Position numbers and translations under genes: made by a program. DNA of 64,000 nt from Clarireedia homoeocarpa (lineage: Eukaryota > Ascomycota > Leotiomycetes > Helotiales > Rutstroemiaceae), in contig LNKV01000038.1 of assembly GCA_001465935.1 (NCBI GenBank), positions 814,176 to 878,175 on the forward strand, in the 5' to 3' direction. Shown here piece by piece: positions 47,501 through 58,802 of the stretch (the stretch's first letter is position 1; the number at the start of each line of letters is the position of its first letter). The notes beneath the pieces were generated by a model. It was given only the letters and a program-made list of their open reading frames with translations, was not told the origin of the DNA and made no database searches.

Positions 47501-49071
47501 TTATCGCACATGAACAAGGAATAATGCCCCTAATGAATCAACGTTGGAACTCCAGCTGATAAGATCCTCCTTCACGGCCTCTTTGATAGGTGCATCACGC
47601 GCTCGTTGTGTTGATCTCAAATCACCAGTTTTAATCGTACCGTGACTCCTACGAGAGGTAAGATATGATTGATAATGTTGCTCCCATTCCCGTTTTGAAG
47701 TCACCTCCCATAACTGTTTAGGACATGGCAAAGGTGTATCATCCATATGGTAATGCGCACAACGAGATTTGATGGTGACTCCAAGATCTGTGTCGATGAC
47801 ATTCTGCAGAAGCCATAATACTGTCCACGTCCTTTGAAACATTACAGTAAGCAGGGTTCCAAAGAATACAGGCCAGTGATTGCATTACCTAACTTTGCTT
47901 TCATAAAATATCCATTCTTCCCAATCGTAATAGATCCCATCATGTTCAGCCTCCCAGGATGAAAGGCTTTCCTGCATGTCCGCCACAAGCCCCTTCAACC
48001 ATTAAGCAAGTGTGATATTTCTCAAGAGCAACAAGCATCTACTCACCCCCATGGAGACCAAAAGACCTAAAGACAGAGCAAGAGATCGTTGCTGTTCGGA
48101 GGAAACAAGAATGGTGTATATTGCCAACGCTTGAATAGCTGCCAACTTACCCCTACGGTCAATTTGACGATACTGAAGGTAAATATTAGTCGACCATAAC
48201 ATAATCGCCGCCAAGCTCCACGACTCACTTCATTCCGCAATCTTTCTATCTCATTCTGTAACGTACGAAGAACAAACGGCGTGCTAGTGGGGGTCTTGCT
48301 CAGAAACATAGCTACAAAACTCGAACAATTCGCTAGCGGTTCAGGAAGTAAAGTATGGATAGACGAGTAGCCCTCAATACTCTGGACTGTCGGATGTATG
48401 AAAGGTGGAAGGCTTCCGGTATTCAATAGTGCAGGATACGTCACCAATGTCGAGTAAACATGATTTGCAGAGAGCGTTTCGGGCAGTGTTTTCATGGTTC
48501 TCTTTGACAACAATTGTTGGAATCTTTTCGGGACCTTCGAAGGATCCGGCCATGGGCATGTGACTTTCCAGCTGATAAACAAATCCTCAAAAATTGCGTG
48601 AGATTCCTCTAGATCCTCGATGTCAATTTCCGAGTTGGAAGATCGCGGCAACAAGAGAGTGCTGGATGCAGTAGATGAGGACGTGAGGTCCCCTTCAGTA
48701 TGAAAGTTCATTCCAAGATCCTGGTTACCGAAGATGCCAGGTGATTGGGAGTTCCAATCAAATTCCGGGAACAGCTCCACGTCACCGCCCAGCCCTGGCA
48801 TATTAAATTCGAACACATTTGAGACTGTAGCGCGCTCTCCCACCAGGTCTCCCACCGGTGTGCTTCCGCGCAAAGGAGAAAGTGCTGCGGTCACACTTCT
48901 ATTTTGCCATAGAGCATTCCGTCCATCCAAATTGCTTGCTGATTCCAAAGCCTCACTATAATCACACTTCAACCTCTTGGAGGTGCACCTGGAGCAGATA
49001 GGGCTGGTAAGACTACAACGGGATTTCGCACGGCGGCATTGGGCACAAGACTTCTTGCGGGGTACAGGCAT
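47501..49071 (-). CDS. Zn(II)2Cys6 transcription factor
   Basis: Four exons, 48229..49071, 48047..48172, 47889..47992 and 47501..47831, give 467 residues with all joins in phase (introns 54-57 nt). The start MPVPRKKSC places the zinc cluster at once: CAQCRRAKSRC...CSRCTSKRLKC (CX2CX6CX6CX2CX6C). A Ser-rich acidic middle (about 95-165) could be an activation region. The second half has SIEGYSSIHTLLPEPLANCSSFVAMFL, NEIERLRNEYRQIDRRGKLAAIQALAIY and WTVLWLLQNVIDTDLG, the pattern of a widespread ascomycete regulator group. It is divergent from the Gfo/Idh/MocA gene, 584 bp apart, so it may control that gene. It acts in the nucleus. Confidence 0.87.
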
Positions 49072-49655
49072 ATTCCATGATAGTCGGGGAACAACGCTGA
49101 ACTGAGAGAAAACTGGACTGGTGTTATTGCAGCAACCGCTTGAACATCCACTGATGCAAAATACCAATGAGGGATGATTTCACACTACAGAAGGTAAAAG
49201 GTAATGTTTCCGCTTTCGCTTCCGCTTCCGCTTCCTCTCCCGTCGCCGGAAAATCAGGACAGGGTTCTTTAGCGCCGGAAGCTAAGCCTTAATATGCATA
49301 GAACCCCCCCAGCTTCCGTCTAGCTACTTCCGAGCGCAAAGAAATGGAATTTTATCATTGCGACCAAGTCTTTACACCTACATCTACATCTACATGTACC
49401 CCTCCCATCAAGATTCGGTATGGAGTTAGCAAGTCGAAAGCCGTCGGAAGTTCTTCAATTGCGTTATGGCGAAGAGTCTTCTCCCGCCCGACTTCCGCGA
49501 CGGTTAGGTAGGTGGACTTGAAGTTTCGTTCAATCCATGTCCCTCGACGACGAGTATATATTGACTTCCAGTCTCGCCCATAATCCTATGCATAAAGCAG
49601 TCCAAACTTCTATTCTATACTCAAATTAAGCATTCATCGAATCCACTCCACAGAC
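49072..49655. promoter_or_regulatory. Bidirectional intergenic promoter
   Basis: This 584-bp gap separates the divergent regulator and oxidoreductase starts. It contains a pyrimidine-rich array (CGCTTC units near 49212-49235), several CGG/CCG triplets of the kind bound by zinc-cluster proteins (for example around 49245 and 49275), and a TATATA at about 49555, some 95 bp before the oxidoreductase ATG. Confidence 0.45.
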
Positions 49656-50839
49656 ATGTCCATTATCCGTGTTGGTATTATCGGAGTAGGTGCAACTACT
49701 GAAAGTGGTCCGGGAGCATGGGGAGCGACAGCCCACCTCCCTGCACTACTCGCATCCCCTCGTTACAAGGTCGTTGCTATTGCGAACTCGTCCGTCGAAT
49801 CCGCGAAGGCTTCCATTCAATTTCACAATCTCGACTCCAGCATTAAAGCATACGGAAGTGTTGATGACATTGCGCAAGACCCGGAAATCGACGTCGCTGT
49901 TGTAAGCATTTGGGTGTCGAAGCATTACGCCGTCACAAAGCAGCTTATCTTGGCAGGAAAGGACGTTTACTTGGAGTGGCCACTTGGAGCAAATACAGCC
50001 GAAGACGAGAAGCTGGCAGATCTAGCCAAGCTGCATAATGTTAAAACGATCGTCGGAAGCCAAGGTCGTTCAAACACACTCACTGTCAGAGTTAAGGAAT
50101 TGGTAGCTAGCGGAAAGCTGGGGAAAATTGTATCCTCGACAGTCAGCGGGTCTTTCCTCGGACTTGCCTCACACTCTTTCCCTGCTCGTGCATCTTACTA
50201 CATGTCCAAAGATAGTGGAGGAGACAGTCTCAGCATCTTTGTCGGGCATTGTGAGTCTTCCCTTCTACTCTTTCTCTTATGTCTCAGTGTTAATTCATTC
50301 GTGTTATAGTTCTCGATTCATTTATCCACGTGCTTGGAAACTTTACGAGTTTGCATTCAATCACCAAAATAGCCTACCCTACGCTTGACTTAATAGGCCC
50401 GGACGGCGAGGTCGTTGAGAGAAACTTCCCAAGAACGGCTCCCGATCATGTTTTTGTCCACGGAACCCTCGAATCAGATGCAATAGTTTCGATCGACTAC
50501 CGTGAGCCCGGCGGTCCTTCGGCTAGTGGTGTAGGGCTTCGATGGATAATAACAGGCACAGAAGGAGAGATAGAGCTCACGACGCCGGAACTGATGTGGC
50601 AGTTCGGAACACCAGGGGCTACTTTGCGAGTGCGTCTCCGGAGCAAAGGCAGTTCTGAGGATATCGAGTACGAAGATCCTTCAGAGCCATATTATATTAA
50701 AAACCTAGCTGTACATCCGAAGGGGGTTGCTCGAAGCTGGGAAGCTTTTGCCACAGGGGACACGGATAAATACGCCACTTTCCAGCAGGCACGCGTAGTT
50801 CTCAGGACAATCGACGCGATCAGGAAGGGATCCCTTTGA
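49656..50839 (+). CDS. Gfo/Idh/MocA-family (Gal80-like) oxidoreductase
   Basis: Two exons, 49656..50250 and 50310..50839 (59-nt intron), encode 374 residues. The N-terminus is an NAD(P)-binding Rossmann fold with GIIGVGA, AHLPAL, VVAIAN and DVAVVSIWVSKHYAVTKQLILAGKDVYLEWPLG. The last stretch has Glu-Trp-Pro where active dehydrogenases of the family have EKP; the missing Lys is also seen in Gal80-like members. The C-terminal part (DLIGPDGEVVERNFPRTAPDHVFVHG...VHPKGVARSWEAFATGD) fits the Gal80 C-terminal-like domain. It may be an NAD(P)-binding regulator or a sugar-type dehydrogenase. It shares a promoter with a Zn2Cys6 regulator. Confidence 0.85.
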
Positions 50840-51344
50840 GATCGAGTAAGGTTTTATTACGGGGATTTCGTATTGGACTTTTGTATAGGGCCTGAAGGAG
50901 CAAAAAGATTGCAGATGTCTATGGAAGCTTACTTTCATTGAGGCTTGTAGTCCAGGAGCTCATTTGGGTTTGGGTTTTGTTCAGATAGTTGTCAACGATC
51001 GACCAAATGTTTACACAAATTGCTTTCATTCTAACTGCTTTTATTTGAAAGGGAGAGAAATCAATTGAAAATACGGCCACACGTTCTCTTCAAAATTATG
51101 GTAACCTAGTTGTATGTACAAGCATCTTGCGCGATCTATTTGTCCGATGCAGTATTTTCTTGAACATGTGCACTATGCAGCATTCCGATTGGTGTTCGCT
51201 GGTCACTAATCTTCACACACCTAAAGCATGTCCGATTTCTTATTTAAGCATTTGATTGCGCAGTGCATTGAAGGAGTTCTCTTCCATGATGTGGTCAAGT
51301 ACCTCTTACTGGTGAGTATTGTACTTCACCACTATCGAGGAATC

Positions 51345-52869
51345 ATGTTTCCGCGAATCGCAATCTTCCTCTTTTCTGGATATGCCCTTTTAGCAAATGC
51401 GCTTTCCACTATAGAGAGTTTCTATCCCCCAAATTTAAATGATACCTCATATATCTCCAATTCCTCACTCGGAACATATGGAGGAAGCTATCAGGCGCCG
51501 AAGGGGCAAATTCTCTTCACTAACACCACATATGGAGCCTACTATTATTGCTCCATGCCACATCCTCGAGCGGAAGAGTATAAGCTTCCCGGGCCAATCC
51601 AGAATGGTAGCGTCAAGGCGGATATCGTCTATCTAGATTATCTGCAGAGACATCAACGAAGGACGCCTTACAATATCCTACCGAGTGGAGAGGTATATTT
51701 ATAGAACGCATCTTTCATGTACTTCAGTTAACTCGGTTGCAGACTGTACCGTTCAACTGCTCTGATATCCTCACATACCTATATGCAGGCCCTCCCAGTG
51801 GCCAGCAACCAATTCCAGTATACGGACAAACATACACATCACCTCAGAATCCATTTCTCAGCACTTATATACCAGGCACGTGTCAATATCCTCAACTCAC
51901 GATCGGGGGATTACTTGATGGATATGCTCATGGCCATGATCTTCGTTCCGTCTATGGCACTAATCTATCGCTTTTGCCTTCAACTCCCTCTCCACAGTCC
52001 ACTTACTTCCGATCATCCGAATCGCCATTGACACAGCAGAGTGCGGGCGGCGTACTCCGAGCTGTATGGCCGTCTTACAAAGGCTCCCTTCCCCTCCACC
52101 AACAAGCCACTTCGGTTGATACTGTAAATGAGGGGTATTCCTGTCCAGCAATTTCCTCCACCCTCTCCCAAATCAAAAGTACAACAGCGTGGAATGACCA
52201 TATCTCCATCACTACTTCTCTTCGAGCCACTCTTGGGTCGATGTTCAATGCCAATTCAGCATCCTCCGCCTGGCAACAGACTTTTGATCATTTTGCAGAC
52301 AATTTCCAAGGTCGTTTATGCAATGGATATGAACTCCCTTGTTCATCCATAACAGGCGATTGCGTAAACCAGGAAATGGCGAATGAAGTTTTCCGTGCAG
52401 GAGACTGGGAATGGAATTATTATTGGCGAGCTAATCCGTATGTGAAGAAATACATACAACTTGTTGAGGGGCTATTCATCGGCGAGATCGTAGCTAGGCT
52501 GGAGAGTGTCATGAACGGGACTATAGCCGGCGGAAAGTACAGTCATACCTTTGTTCATGACGGCGACATTGGGCCAGTGGCTGGGGCATTGGGAATTAAT
52601 GCCTTGAGGTGGCCAGGGATGGGAAGTAATATTGCTTTCGAAGTTTGGTGAGTGCATCCCGTATCCATAATGTGGAGAGAGCTGACAAGTGTGCCAGGAA
52701 AGTACAGAATGCGACGTCTACAAGTTCTGTATTCTTTGCAAGAGTCTTGTACAGCGGTCAACCACTGGAGTCAATATACGGGAGCATGGACTGGTTTCCG
52801 TTGACCGATTTGTTGGACATTTTAAAGCAGTATATTCCAGACAACATCATTGCGTTGTGTAATTCTTGA
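51345..52869 (+). CDS. Secreted histidine acid phosphatase (clade 2)
   Basis: Three exons, 51345..51692, 51743..52647 and 52698..52869 (two 50-nt introns), encode 474 residues. I start at MFPRIAIFLFSGYALLANALS, a signal peptide, not at an upstream in-frame Met. The phosphatase core is YLQRHQRRTPYNILP, a variant of RHGxRxP with Gln for Gly, and the proton-donor HDGD in SHTFVHDGDIGP. The substrate-side region GTCQYPQLTIGGLLDGYAHGHDLRSVY and many N-glycosylation sites match fungal secreted acid phosphatases of phytase-like fold. It would release phosphate from organic phosphates outside the cell; true phytase activity cannot be told from sequence. Confidence 0.85.
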
Positions 52870-53306
52870 GAAGAATGTAGGAACTCTATGTGTACTTGCA
52901 TTTCTTAAAATGAGAAAGTGAAGTGATTGCGGCTCTGAACACGAAGAAATGCTATGTGATGCAGTGGAGCAACTCACCGCAGGTCATCACCAGCAAAATA
53001 TTAGCCCTCCGCCTACCAGCACATTTTAGTAAAATAGTTAATACAAGTTAATAATATAGCATGCACAGCTAAGATTTTCCTGATCATAGAATAACTACTC
53101 ATAACATTAATGTCAGATACAGTCTGATATAAATGCAGGAATAAGTGGCCAATCGACCAATAACGTCATTTCCGAGAGTTAAATCTCCATTCTTCACCAG
53201 ATACCCATCAGGTTGGTCGAATTCCGCATGGGAGTGATGTAGCGTCCCTGCCGTGACAAGACTCCGAGCCAAGAAAAGAATAGCGATGTGCCATGATCTC
53301 TTGGAA

Positions 53307-54236
53307 CTAAGATCTCAGATCGGGCAAGCATATTATCTTCATATATTTGTGGACCTCATCCAACCCAGCTGCCCTTCTTGCCTCGCTGTCTGCCTTTGCA
53401 TTCCATGCTCGGGGTATCTTCCAGAACGAAACAGCCACCCCAGACGACCTACCTAGAAAAGGTAAAGGAATCTGATCCAGCTTCGCGATCTGCTTGAGCA
53501 ATCTTTCCCATAAGTCTTGATTTTTGACAGGACTTCCTTTGCTAGTGACCCATCCTCTTGTGGTCCAGGTGTGTACCCAGTCCGTAATACCAGACACAAC
53601 ATATGAAGAGTCCGTAGCAATTACAATCCTGTCCCATTGTCCCCAGGAATCGCCGGCCCATGCGCGAGATTCCAATGCGCCAATGACAGCCCTCAGTTCA
53701 GCACGATTACTTGTTTGCTGGTGTGGCTCTCCTGTAGGGCCCACCTCTTCCAGACGAAAATCACACTTGAACCCAGATCCACATACAAAGCCACATCCTG
53801 CCTTAGCCTCCGCGGTGCCGTTGCCAAGCGAAGCACCATCGGTGTAGATCAGTATTTCGTGTGGGTTACTACGTCGCACAATTCTTTCTCCCATTTCAAA
53901 AAGCGTCTCTGGAGTGTCGGCAGATGTTGGAGGTGTGAAAGTATAGATGGGCGGTATGCCCTGAGTAGCTCGCATAATGCGCGAGGAATTATCGTCGAAG
54001 GTTTGACGATTTGGGCGTTCAAGGGCAGGTCGAAAGTCATCATCGCAATCGGATTCTTCCAAGTCATCCAGCGGTTCGTACTCATCGCTATGTGATTCTG
54101 CTCCCTCCGCAAATTCCTGCATATAAGAATAATCGCAACAACAAATATGGCAGATGGATTGATGGTGAGCTCCGCAGACCCACGTCCCATCTGGAAGCTC
54201 GGTGGGATCCAAGTCAGGAAGCCATTCAGATGGCAT
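53307..54236 (-). CDS. RNase H domain protein with N-terminal Cys/His motif
   Basis: A single-exon frame of 309 residues. Residues 1-45 read MPSEWLPDLDPTELPDGTWVC, then AHHQSICHICCCDYSYM, a Cys/His-rich fungal N-terminal motif that may bind metal. A linker rich in Asp/Glu follows. The RNase H fold runs from about 125 to 290 with all four expected acidic residues: IYTDGASLGNG, SNRAELRAVIGAL, IATDSSYVVSGI and the final Asp in WNAKADSEARRA. It should cleave RNA in RNA-DNA hybrids. An insertion (DQIPLPFLGRSS) before the last strand could be an unspliced piece, but I found no good splice pair. Confidence 0.85.
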   Translation of the reverse strand: MPSEWLPDLDPTELPDGTWVCGAHHQSICHICCCDYSYMQEFAEGAESHSDEYEPLDDLEESDCDDDFRPALERPNRQTFDDNSSRIMRATQGIPPIYTFTPPTSADTPETLFEMGERIVRRSNPHEILIYTDGASLGNGTAEAKAGCGFVCGSGFKCDFRLEEVGPTGEPHQQTSNRAELRAVIGALESRAWAGDSWGQWDRIVIATDSSYVVSGITDWVHTWTTRGWVTSKGSPVKNQDLWERLLKQIAKLDQIPLPFLGRSSGVAVSFWKIPRAWNAKADSEARRAAGLDEVHKYMKIICLPDLRS

Positions 54237-54788
54237 TGTCGGAATGATAAACGACAGGATAGAAACAACTTGTGATGATCAATAACGAGAGTTTGGAACG
54301 GGTTCGAATTTTCACGGCATTCACAGTCGGACAGCCACTTTTCGAGAAGCCCGCAAGGATGAGTTGTCGTGGGAAGTCTCCCAAAGGGGGGCGTGGTGGG
54401 GATGGTGGGGTGGCGAGCAGTGGTGGCTTGTCACCCACGACGACACTCAGCCACACAATTTCCCTTGAAATCTCCTTTTCGTGCTTCCAAATCACACTTC
54501 CCGCATCGCACATCCGTGTGGATATGCATTTTTCCATTTTCTCGGATTTCCTGACGAATGCGGGGATCGTGGGGCACCATCAGCATACGTACCACATATT
54601 GTCAGTCAGTTTAAGATGTTTTGAATATATATATCATATATCACGTCGATGAATGATGCCTCTGGGAGGAAGGTCAAGTAAATCTTTTCTCTTCTGCCCA
54701 ACAAGTTCTTTTCTCGAACTTTCTGTTCATCAATACCGCCCACGCTTCCGTATTATCATTGAGCTTTATATACTGTTTACCCGAAAAG

Positions 54789-56250
54789 ATGGATAGGGAC
54801 TCCCAAATTGCGATTATCGGTGCTGGTGAGTTTACACATAGCCCTAGATAGTAATTGAGGGTTCTGAGTGCTGAGTGCTGAGTGCTAACTATCATCTAGG
54901 GATGGGAGGGTTAGCATGTGCATTGGCGTTAGCTAAAGAAGGCTTCATAAATATTGATGTGTACGAAACCGCTTCAAATCTCGGATTCGTTGGCGCTGGA
55001 ATCCAGCTCGCACCAAACATGGCCAGGATATTGGACAGACTTGGATGCTGGACTGATATCGAAAAGGACGCCGTCGATCTCCTGGAGACAAGTATTAGAC
55101 GTGAGTAGAAATTCTTCTCTATGATAGAACTCACTGACGTAGAATAGAGGGAGACTCCGACAAGGAGCTGGCTCACGTGGATCTCGTCTACATTAGAGAT
55201 ACCTACAGGTATCCTCACATGGTTGGCCACAGATCTTCATTAGCTGGATCTATGTACGAGGGGTGTAGAAAGGAAAAGGCAATCAAATTTCATTTCGCTA
55301 CCGCCGCACAAGAAGTTGAATCGTTCGGACCCAAACCAGCAATCAAGGTGAAGCCACGCGATGGGGAGCCTTACACAGTCCAAGCGGATGTGATCTTAGC
55401 ATCAGATGGAATCAAGAGTATTGTCCGAACAAAAATCCTCGAAGAAATCAAACACGACGCCAAGATCGTAGACACAAATCAAGCTGCATATCGAATCATG
55501 CTGAAGCGGGAAGCGATGGAGAATGACCCTGAATTGCTGGAGTTGATTGAGGGAAACAAAGTTACTCGATGGATTGGCGAGAAGCGACATATTATTGCCT
55601 ACCCAGTATCGAGTAAGACCATCTATAATTTGTCCACCGCTCAACCAGATAAGAACTTCGCCGAAGCTCCTTCCGCTACATACACCACGAAGGGATCGAA
55701 GTCAGCGATGTTAGATACATTCTCGGATTTCTGCCCCAAAGTCCAGCGAATGCTCAACCTAGTCCCGGATGGAGAGGTATGCGAGTGGAAATTGCGTGTA
55801 CACAGTCCTTTGCCTACCTGGATTCACGGGAGTGTTGCTCTCGTAGGAGATGCATGTCATCCCACGTTACCACATCTTGCTCAGGGTGCTGCTCAAGCAA
55901 TTGAAGATGCTGCTGTTCTTGCCGCTGTCCTTTCGCGCTGTCCCAGCAACGACGCAGAAAGTATCAACAAGTCACTTCGTGTGTATGCAAAGGTTAGAAA
56001 GGAGCGTGCAGAAACATTAGTAGAGCTAGCTGCGGCCTCGGGTCGTGCTTTACATCTTGGTGAGGGTGAAGCCAAGGCCGAACGAGACAAGATGTTTGCG
56101 GCTCTGAAGGAGAAACAGGGTGCGGTACCAGACAAGTGGGCGGATGCCGATGTTCAGAAGCAGATTTATGGTTTCGATTGTTACCAAGTGGCATTGGATT
56201 CATTTGACGAGATATATGCAGGCCTAGGTCCTAGTTCTGCAAAGGTATGA
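54789..56250 (+). CDS. FAD-dependent monooxygenase, salicylate-hydroxylase-like
   Basis: Three exons, 54789..54825, 54900..55100 and 55148..56250, encode 446 residues in phase. The first exon is 37 nt and its join completes the dinucleotide-binding motif AIIGAGMGGLACALAL. Further family features are GAGIQLAPNMARILDRLG, a substrate-side YRYPHMVGHRSSL, the DG motif in ADVILASDGIKSIVR, and the second FAD motif GSVALVGDACHPTLPHLAQGAAQAIEDAAVL. This is the group A aromatic hydroxylase fold (salicylate or 6-hydroxynicotinate 3-monooxygenase relatives). It uses NAD(P)H and oxygen to hydroxylate a phenolic ring in the cytosol. An alpha/beta hydrolase gene follows on the same strand. Confidence 0.9.
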
Positions 56251-56576
56251 TTGATGTAATTATGTCAGGCAGTGTCCCGGAGCTCCGGAAACCAAGACCC
56301 CTAGTTAGCAAATCAAATTATTTCGCGCTGCATTCTACACGTGGCAGGCATGAGGTACCAACTGCAAGTGTCGTTTAGTTTCGTGGTGGGGGATATGTGA
56401 TCCTTTTGCCAAGCATGGATCGTCATGATTTCTAAGTTTGCCCTGCTACGGATTGTCTGTAAGCCCCCGCACCACTTCATATAAAATATGTATGATTCCT
56501 GGGATTCCGTTAGAATATTGGCATAATGCTCTCATAGTAATAGAAACTCGAACCAGCAAAACCAGAAAGCTCGAAA

Positions 56577-57628
56577 ATGTCCAATACAAAAACTGTTCAT
56601 GTACCACATTTGGGGGGAATCGATGTCGGGTAAGTCGTGTACTGATCTTCTACACAATGAGATCGATGGCGATAAAACCCCGACCTATTAACATGTTGTA
56701 GATATCAGATGCCACATCCGTACGATCCGTCAAAGCCAACGCTCATCCTCGTTAACTCTTTCACCACTTCATCGGAGCTTTACCGCCAGCAATATGCAAA
56801 CAAAGAGCTGACATCCGCCATGAACCTCCTAGCAATTGAGCTTCTCGGTCATGGCGCAACTCGCACCAAATCGGAGAACTTCACATAGTCTGCTCTCTCC
56901 ATTCATATCTCTGCAATCCATACACAACATGAAACCACCAGCCTTACTGACCAACGTCATATAGCTGGGACACCGCAATAATGAATCTCCAAGTAATGGA
57001 CGCACTTTCCATCCCACAAGCCTTCGTCCTCGGCACATCGCAAGGAGGATGGATAACCGTGCGCATGGCACTCCTCGCCCCCTCACGCATCTCGGGAATC
57101 ATCCCACTAGGAACCTCGATGGACTTTGAATCCTCGCGGACCCGCGCATTGGGTTGCTGGGACGGAGTCGCGGCCTGTACCGGTCCCATCAACGAGTGGA
57201 CTTCCGTCGCCGCAACACCTGATTTCGAGCCCAAGGAGGACTACTGTGATTTCTTGATCGACATCGGGTTTGGGAAGGATTGTCCTGCGGATGTGAGAGA
57301 TTTCTGGAGGAAGACTATCAAGAGCAATTATCGGGGGGATGATGGTAGACGAAGAGCAAGAATGGCAGCGATCAACTTGCGAGAAAGAGATGGTCTTCAT
57401 GGAAGATTGTTTGACGTTAAATGTCCAGTGCTTTGGTTACATGGGACTGCGGATGTGGTATATAGTGTTGAGAATGCCAAGGTGGAAATTGAGCTTTTCG
57501 TGAATGCGGAGAGTAAAGAATTGGTTACCGTCGATGGTGGTGCTCATTTCTTGAGTGCAAGTCACCCCGCTGAGGTTGATAAGGCTCTGATCGATTTCGT
57601 GGGAAAGTGGAAGGGGAGAAGCTACTAG
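56577..57628 (+). CDS. Alpha/beta hydrolase
   Basis: Three exons, 56577..56629, 56702..56887 and 56965..57628, give 300 residues. The second intron has a weak donor (GTCTGC), but the join restores SENFTYWDTAIMNLQ, as expected before the nucleophile elbow. Motifs are LILVNSFTTSSELYRQQ (oxyanion-hole region), LLGHGAT, the nucleophile Ser in VLGTSQGGW, Asp in LHGTADVVYSVENA and His in VDGGAHFLSASHP. The fold resembles ring-cleavage-product and enol-lactone hydrolases. It lies 326 bp after the flavin monooxygenase on the same strand, so the two may serve one aromatic catabolic route; that is inference. Confidence 0.85.
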
Positions 57629-58802
57629 CTGTTATATAGTGCATGGCAAGGAGAAAACAGCTGATTAGATGTAACGATTGATGAATCAAGTAGCACTTTC
57701 ATCGTACACTAGCCAAGTAACATACTGATATACATTTGACAATCATGGGCACAGGCTGCAGAATTTTGCTAGAAGTCATGGAAACTTAATGCTATCTTGA
57801 TCATTAGAAACGCCATCTATCCTCCTGACCAGCTTCCAAAAGCTTCATTTTCTCTGGTCGCTTTAGAACATTATGTGAACGATCGAAGGTGTAGGTTGAT
57901 TCACACAAGTCTCTGACAAATAGCAAAAAACACTTAAATGCTCGCCAATTCTCTCAATCCCCATCATTGTTCCTCGTCGATGGCCGATTCGTCAGTGGTT
58001 CAATATCTACCTACATCAGCTATGTTGCCGTCTATACTCACCAGAAAATCATCAATCACATCATAATACAACACAACACCCATGTTCAAGCAAACAGTGT
58101 AACATAGAGGCACATGCTTCAACGAACTAACCAAATTTCTGCTAATCTTAATTCAATTCAGATTCATCTCAATTCAATCCATCCTTCAACAGCTCATGCA
58201 CGTGCAACCTGAATAAGGTAACCCAGCACAAAGCCCAGCTAACGCAGTAACCCCCAACTGCCTCCATTCTACTTACTCTGCTTTGCTCCAAAATCACAAC
58301 GCTTCAATCAGTCCCATCCACCAGATGTGATTCAATCCAATCCGAGATATACATACCCCCCTCAACCATAATCCCCCATCCCTCCCTATTTTATGTATAC
58401 GCAGAATGCACCTAACCCCTCCAATCACAACAAGCAGCCACCAAATCGTTTTCCCTTAATTTTCATTTCAGTGCCCCAATCCCATCCCAATCCCAATGCC
58501 ACCCCAATCCCATCCATTCAATACAACATACATCATTCAACATTATATGTGCTCATTTCATACGCCAAAGCTCCACAAAACGCCTGCTCCCAACCCGATA
58601 TGTCCTCGCTTCTTGCGCCTCAATGCTTTGTTTTGGGTTGCCCACATTTATTTTCTTCGCTGTAAACTGCTGTTTTCCATTCGATCCAGGTTCGTTGTAG
58701 ACTAGCTTGCTGCAGTGGCTGAGTTTGGTATGTTCACAAACTTCATTCTCAAAGGCGAATTGCATCGATCACTATCACATGTCGATGTTATAATCCCCAA
58801 AA
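57629..58802. other. Intergenic between convergent genes
   Basis: 3' regions of the alpha/beta hydrolase and the RosA-like regulator, about 1.2 kb. Part of it (58390-58560) is C-rich on the plus strand with a CCCAAT-like repeat. No gene is recognised. Confidence 0.5.

Noticed and set aside
57107..57400. Minus-strand frames inside the alpha/beta hydrolase
   Set aside because: Shadows of a gene with a complete catalytic triad on the plus strand.
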